Below are positions 60,685 through 64,000 of a DNA stretch of 64,000 nucleotides, one piece after another. The stretch is from Nakamurella silvestris (GTDB lineage: Bacteria; Actinomycetota; Actinomycetes; Mycobacteriales; Nakamurellaceae), in NCBI GenBank assembly GCA_003576535.1, contig QXCQ01000132.1, forward strand, positions 100,151 through 164,150, written 5' to 3'. Positions within the stretch are counted from its first letter, which is position 1, and every line of letters starts with the position of its first letter. The translations under genes and the position numbers were made by a program. The notes below the pieces were generated by a model that did no database searches, was not told the origin of the DNA, and was given only the letters and a program-made list of their open reading frames with translations.

Positions 60685-61090
60685 CGTCACACGAACGGCC
60701 CTCAGACTAGGGAGCGACAGTTGAGCGCGACACCATCTATTCTCTCACCCTACAACTCGAATGTCTCGGATTCCTGCACCCGAATGGGTGGAATCACGGT
60801 CCTTGTACCTCGCCTGCCCCGGCGTAAATCAACCATCGACGTAAACAGATTACTGGCGGCCGAGGAAATAACCCGGACGAGGTATAAGCCGCACGGAGTC
60901 CTTTCGACGGACCGTGGTGGTCGGCGGTTCGTAGGCACGCTCCCTCGAATGTGTGCTGAATACCCGGCGGTAACCTGTCGGGCCCCCCATTCCGGCCCCG
61001 GCCATTGTTGGGCGGCTGCACCCGATGGAAGTAAGCAGCGGGCCATTTCCGTTTCATCGGCCAGGCCACCTGCCGCCCGCTCACTCGGCC

Positions 61091-61138
61091 GGATCAACGG
61101 CTGGATCAACGGCTGGATCAACGGCTGGACCAACGGCA
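61091..61138 (+). repeat. 4 x 12-bp tandem repeat
   Basis: GGATCAACGGCT is repeated three times exactly and once with changes (GGACCAACGGCA). It is about 170 bp upstream of the surface-protein start. Such short repeats can vary in number by slippage. Confidence 0.85.
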
Positions 61139-61309
61139 GCTGGACCGACGGCGGGTCCGCTCGTGAGGCCGAAGGCCGCTAGACGACAGCGAGAACCAGC
61201 GGGACGAGAGCCTCGCCGAGAACAACCGCCTTCCGCCGCGCGGAGGGCCTCCGGTGGTCAACGGTCGGACCGTGACTGCCCACATCAGGCCACACCAGGG
61301 AGCAAAAGC

Positions 61310-64000
61310 GTGAACAGCAACAGATCCTCAAGGCCCGGAGCCGGCCGGCTCCGGGAGCCCCGCCGACCCGCACGGTTCCTGCTGGCGTTCCTCGCCCTGG
61401 TCCTGGTGCTCGGCGGTGTCAGCGCGGTGGTGAACCCCGCCGTCGCCCGTGCCGACGGGCGAGCCGGTACCTGGGTCGACGGCACCGGTCTGTACGTCCT
61501 GTCGAATGCGGCGACGGGTGGTTCCGTCGAGGTGGCCTGTATCGACGCCGGTCGGTTGGCCCCGACGAACGCCGTCAACACCGTCAAGTCGTCACTGACC
61601 GCACCGAAGATGGCCTACCTGCTGTTCAAGTACACCCCTGGTGCCGACGCCACGACCCGGGCGGCCCTCGGTCACCTCGGCCACGTGTCGAAAGAGCTGC
61701 CGCACAACCACAAGACGACGCCGGCGGTCCCGTCGGCCCGGGTCGCCAAACGGGTCGACGAGCTCGTCGCCGAGGCGAACAAGTACGCCGGTCCCTACAC
61801 CGTGACCTCGAAGGTGACCACCGTACCCACGGCCACCAGCGCGCGTTCGACCGTCACGGTCACGGTGATCTCCAAGGCCGGTGTCGGGGTTCCCGGCGTG
61901 AAGGTGAGCTTCGCCCGCACCGGTGCCGCGACCGGCCTCGGCGCCTCCTCGGGCACCACCAACTCGGCAGGCCGGGCCACGGTCACCTACAACCTCGCCA
62001 ACAAGGCGACCGGGGGCGTCAGGACCACAGCCCTCGGACTCGCCGGCACCGCCGTCACGGTCTACTCGGCCGCCACCCAGACCTCGGCGCACCAACGGGT
62101 CATCGGCAAGGGCGCGGCCACCTCGGTCGCCTCCTCCGCCCAGGCCACGCGCCCGGCGGTGCCGAACGGCTCGATCCGGGTCGGCAAGGTCTCCAAGACC
62201 GCCACGGCCACCTTCCTCGCGGGCGCCGTCATCGACATCCACCGGGGTTCGAGCACCGGCCCGATCGTCAAGACCGTCACCACCAAGGCCGCCGCCGGCG
62301 GCGTGGTCGTCAGTCTCCCGCCCGGGACCTATGTCGGGGTCGAGCGCAAGGCACCGACGAACTACCTGAAGGACGCACCCGCGGTGAAGGTCACCGTGAC
62401 CAGCGGCACCACGAAGAACCTGACCCTGGCGAACAGTCCGAAGGGCAAGTTCTCGGTCGTCAAGGTCGACGCCCAGTCCCGTGCCCGGCTGGCCGGGGTG
62501 AAGTTCCGCGCCGAGTCGGGCGACACCACCCTGGTCACCTTCACCACCGACGCCAACGGCGCCTACACCTCGCCCTTCCTGCCGCTGGCCGTGGGCAAGA
62601 AGGTTCGTATCGTCGAGATCGCCCCCAAGGCCGGCTACCAGCCCACCGCGCCGCGGACCGTGACCCTGACCAAGGACGGCCTCGGGGCCGGCCGGGTCGT
62701 CGTGGAGAACTCCAAGATCCCCCGTGGCCGGGTCTCGGTGGCGAAATCCGATGCCCGCACGGGTGCGGCACTGGCCGGCGCGAAGTTCAAGGTCGTCGCC
62801 CAGGGGGTGACGATCGCGACCGGCACCACCGGCGCGGACGGCACCTGGACCAGCCCGTTGCTGACCACCACGCTGATCGGCGAGCGGGTGTCCGTCAGCG
62901 AGACCGCTGCGCCGGACGGATACCAGCTGGACCCGACACCGCACCAGGTCACGGTCACGGCAACCGGCACCGGCACCGCTCGGATCGCCATGACCAACAT
63001 CGAGATCGCCCACACCAGGGGCATTCAGATCCTGAAGACCGATGAGGTCACGGGTGCGTCCATCCCGGGTACCAGGTTCGGCCTCGAGGTGCGCAAGGGC
63101 GGAAAGGGCTCCTGGGCCAAGGTTTCCGGGGGAGTGACGGCCGGACTGCATGCCGGCGGCGTCTACACCACTGCCGCGACCGGCGCGATGTCCGGTCGGA
63201 TCGCCGTCGACGGAGCGCTCAGCACACCGATCCTGGAGGTGGGCGACGAGGTTCGCGCCACCGAGATCGCTGCTGCTCCGGGCTATCTCCTGTCCGTCCA
63301 GCCCGCGACCCGCAGCGTGGTCGGCACGGTCGGTGAGACCGACGAGCTGCGGATCACCGCGGTGAACGCGCCGAAACGCACGATCCAGGTGACGAAGCTG
63401 TCGGTGGCCGGCAAGACCCTGCCCGGTGCCGGTTTCGTCAGCTGCTACCAGGTCGGGGCAAGGGATCTCGCCGACGGTGAGCGAACGGCCCAGGTGCCCT
63501 GCGTCGTTCCGGCGGGTGCCGCACTGACCGACCAGGCCGGCGGGCGGCTGGACCTGACCGGCTGGTACTCCTTGGGCGCCCTGGCCGTCACCGATGCCCA
63601 GGGCCGGACAAGTACCGCCCCCTCGGACTGGGTCCGGGTCGGCGACAAGGTGCTGGTCGCGGAAACCCGCCCTCCCACCGGGTTCTCATTGTCCACGGTC
63701 GCCGCCGTCACCACGGTGACGGCCACCGGATGGGACCCGGAGTGCAGCAACCGTCCCTCCCGTCCGGCCGGAACCGTCTTCACCGGCACGGTGATCGCCT
63801 GCTCGTTGGTGGATGATCCGAAGACCACGATCAAGATCACCAAGTCGGTGGTTGACGCCGCGGGCAACCCGGCACCGTCGGTACTGCCTTCCGGTGCGCG
63901 CTACCGGATCACCGACGCCAAGGGAAACCTGTTGGCGCAGACCGGTCCCACCGGTCAGGACGGCACGATCACCCTGGAACTCGAGGGCCTGGTCGACGGG
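61310..64000 (+). CDS. Large secreted surface protein with SpaA/Cna_B-type repeats (3' end outside window)
   Basis: GTG start with AGGGAG at 61297-61302; the frame stays open to the window end (897 codons). A long basic signal peptide (FLLAFLALVLVLGGVSAVVN PAVARA, cleavage near residue 50) is followed by a region around Cys80 (VEVACIDAGRLAP) and a Big_1/Ig-like domain (about 165-260). At least six SpaA-type prealbumin-like modules follow, each opening with a K-rich strand (FSVVKVDAQSRARLAGVKF, VSVAKSDARTGAALAGAKF) and several closing with E-x-AAPxGY. Those Lys and Glu residues are the usual isopeptide partners. A cell-surface adhesin or pilin-like stalk is likely. Any sorting signal would be downstream. 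Confidence 0.88.
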   Translation, partial: MNSNRSSRPGAGRLREPRRPARFLLAFLALVLVLGGVSAVVNPAVARADGRAGTWVDGTGLYVLSNAATGGSVEVACIDAGRLAPTNAVNTVKSSLTAPKMAYLLFKYTPGADATTRAALGHLGHVSKELPHNHKTTPAVPSARVAKRVDELVAEANKYAGPYTVTSKVTTVPTATSARSTVTVTVISKAGVGVPGVKVSFARTGAATGLGASSGTTNSAGRATVTYNLANKATGGVRTTALGLAGTAVTVYSAATQTSAHQRVIGKGAATSVASSAQATRPAVPNGSIRVGKVSKTATATFLAGAVIDIHRGSSTGPIVKTVTTKAAAGGVVVSLPPGTYVGVERKAPTNYLKDAPAVKVTVTSGTTKNLTLANSPKGKFSVVKVDAQSRARLAGVKFRAESGDTTLVTFTTDANGAYTSPFLPLAVGKKVRIVEIAPKAGYQPTAPRTVTLTKDGLGAGRVVVENSKIPRGRVSVAKSDARTGAALAGAKFKVVAQGVTIATGTTGADGTWTSPLLTTTLIGERVSVSETAAPDGYQLDPTPHQVTVTATGTGTARIAMTNIEIAHTRGIQILKTDEVTGASIPGTRFGLEVRKGGKGSWAKVSGGVTAGLHAGGVYTTAATGAMSGRIAVDGALSTPILEVGDEVRATEIAAAPGYLLSVQPATRSVVGTVGETDELRITAVNAPKRTIQVTKLSVAGKTLPGAGFVSCYQVGARDLADGERTAQVPCVVPAGAALTDQAGGRLDLTGWYSLGALAVTDAQGRTSTAPSDWVRVGDKVLVAETRPPTGFSLSTVAAVTTVTATGWDPECSNRPSRPAGTVFTGTVIACSLVDDPKTTIKITKSVVDAAGNPAPSVLPSGARYRITDAKGNLLAQTGPTGQDGTITLELEGLVDG

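Larger units (their letters stand above)
60270..61309. other. 1.04-kb AT-richer non-coding stretch upstream of the surface-protein gene
   Basis: Base composition is visibly lower in G+C than flanking genes. Open frames here (for example 60613-61182 on + or 60750-61133 on -) lack ribosome-binding sites and family resemblance, and one runs through a terminator, so I call none. The region holds a strong hairpin (60651-60684) and a 12-bp tandem repeat (61091-61138). It may contain promoters or a small RNA. Confidence 0.5.

Noticed and set aside
60480-60690. A tRNA gene before the strong hairpin at 60651
   Set aside because: I could not fold a cloverleaf or find a GGTTCGA-type T-arm on either strand.
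60613-61182. 189-codon + strand open frame
   Set aside because: It reads through the 14-bp terminator hairpin and the 12-bp repeats, has no Shine-Dalgarno and resembles no family.

Overview
The window is about 70% G+C, read mostly on the + strand. GTG and TTG starts are frequent, stop/start codons often overlap (ATGA, GTGA), and some genes look leaderless. This points to a high-GC actinobacterium. From memory, gene content and order match the Mycobacterium tuberculosis stretch from Rv2610c (pimA) to Rv2551c: pimA, Nudix, pdxS, pdxT, yebC, ruvCAB, yajC-secDF, apt, relA, ppiB-like, glyoxalase II-like, hisS, Rv2578c-like radical SAM, aspS, the transglutaminase/ATP-grasp cluster, rarA, alaS, ruvX, mltG, aroE and a prepilin peptidase. 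I see no rRNA, tRNA, CRISPR array or recognisable transposase. A Nakamurella- or Frankia-type relative of mycobacteria is plausible, but the species cannot be named from this.

Layout. 1-7.3 kb: end of pimA, a membrane Nudix protein, a DUF3048 lipoprotein and the PLP synthase genes pdxS and pdxT. A MocR regulator and its divergent YczE membrane protein sit between pdxS and pdxT. 7.4-17.8 kb: yebC, ruvCAB (with a LexA box), yajC-secD-secF, apt and relA. 17.8-25.6 kb: a winged-helix protein, an anchored cyclophilin, a metallo-beta-lactamase-fold hydrolase, hisS and a frameshifted radical SAM gene behind two LexA boxes. An AT-richer 1.5-kb island bounded by a 69-bp exact direct repeat follows, then a small VOC protein. 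25.7-40 kb: DEAD-box helicase, aspS, a three-gene transglutaminase/amidoligase operon, an ECF sigma factor with a membrane partner, and a zinc metallopeptidase. 40-47.5 kb: aldehyde dehydrogenase, a secreted RCC1-SLH protein, an ABC-2 exporter, a second sigma/partner module whose sigma gene is decayed, and a VOC protein. 47.6-57.9 kb: rarA, quinone oxidoreductase, GNAT, then the DUF948-DUF6167-alaS-ruvX-mltG-aroE run and a prepilin peptidase. 58-64 kb: metallophosphoesterase, HAD phosphatase, a tandem-HTH regulator, a 1-kb AT-richer non-coding stretch, and the start of a large SpaA/Cna_B-type surface protein that leaves the window.

How it fits together. Most of the window is housekeeping: vitamin B6 synthesis, Holliday-junction processing, Sec export, stringent response, aminoacylation, peptidoglycan termination and shikimate synthesis. 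The accessory parts are the 23.6-25.1 kb island, the two sigma modules, 40-46 kb and the region beyond 58 kb. A striking layer is a set of long intergenic palindromes in at least three sequence families. Almost all begin 7-21 nt after a stop codon, as expected of repeat-derived terminators or mRNA 3' ends. The least characterised system is the transglutaminase/ATP-grasp/alpha-E/zinc-peptidase cluster (30.2-40.0 kb), probably a peptide-ligating or protein-modifying pathway.
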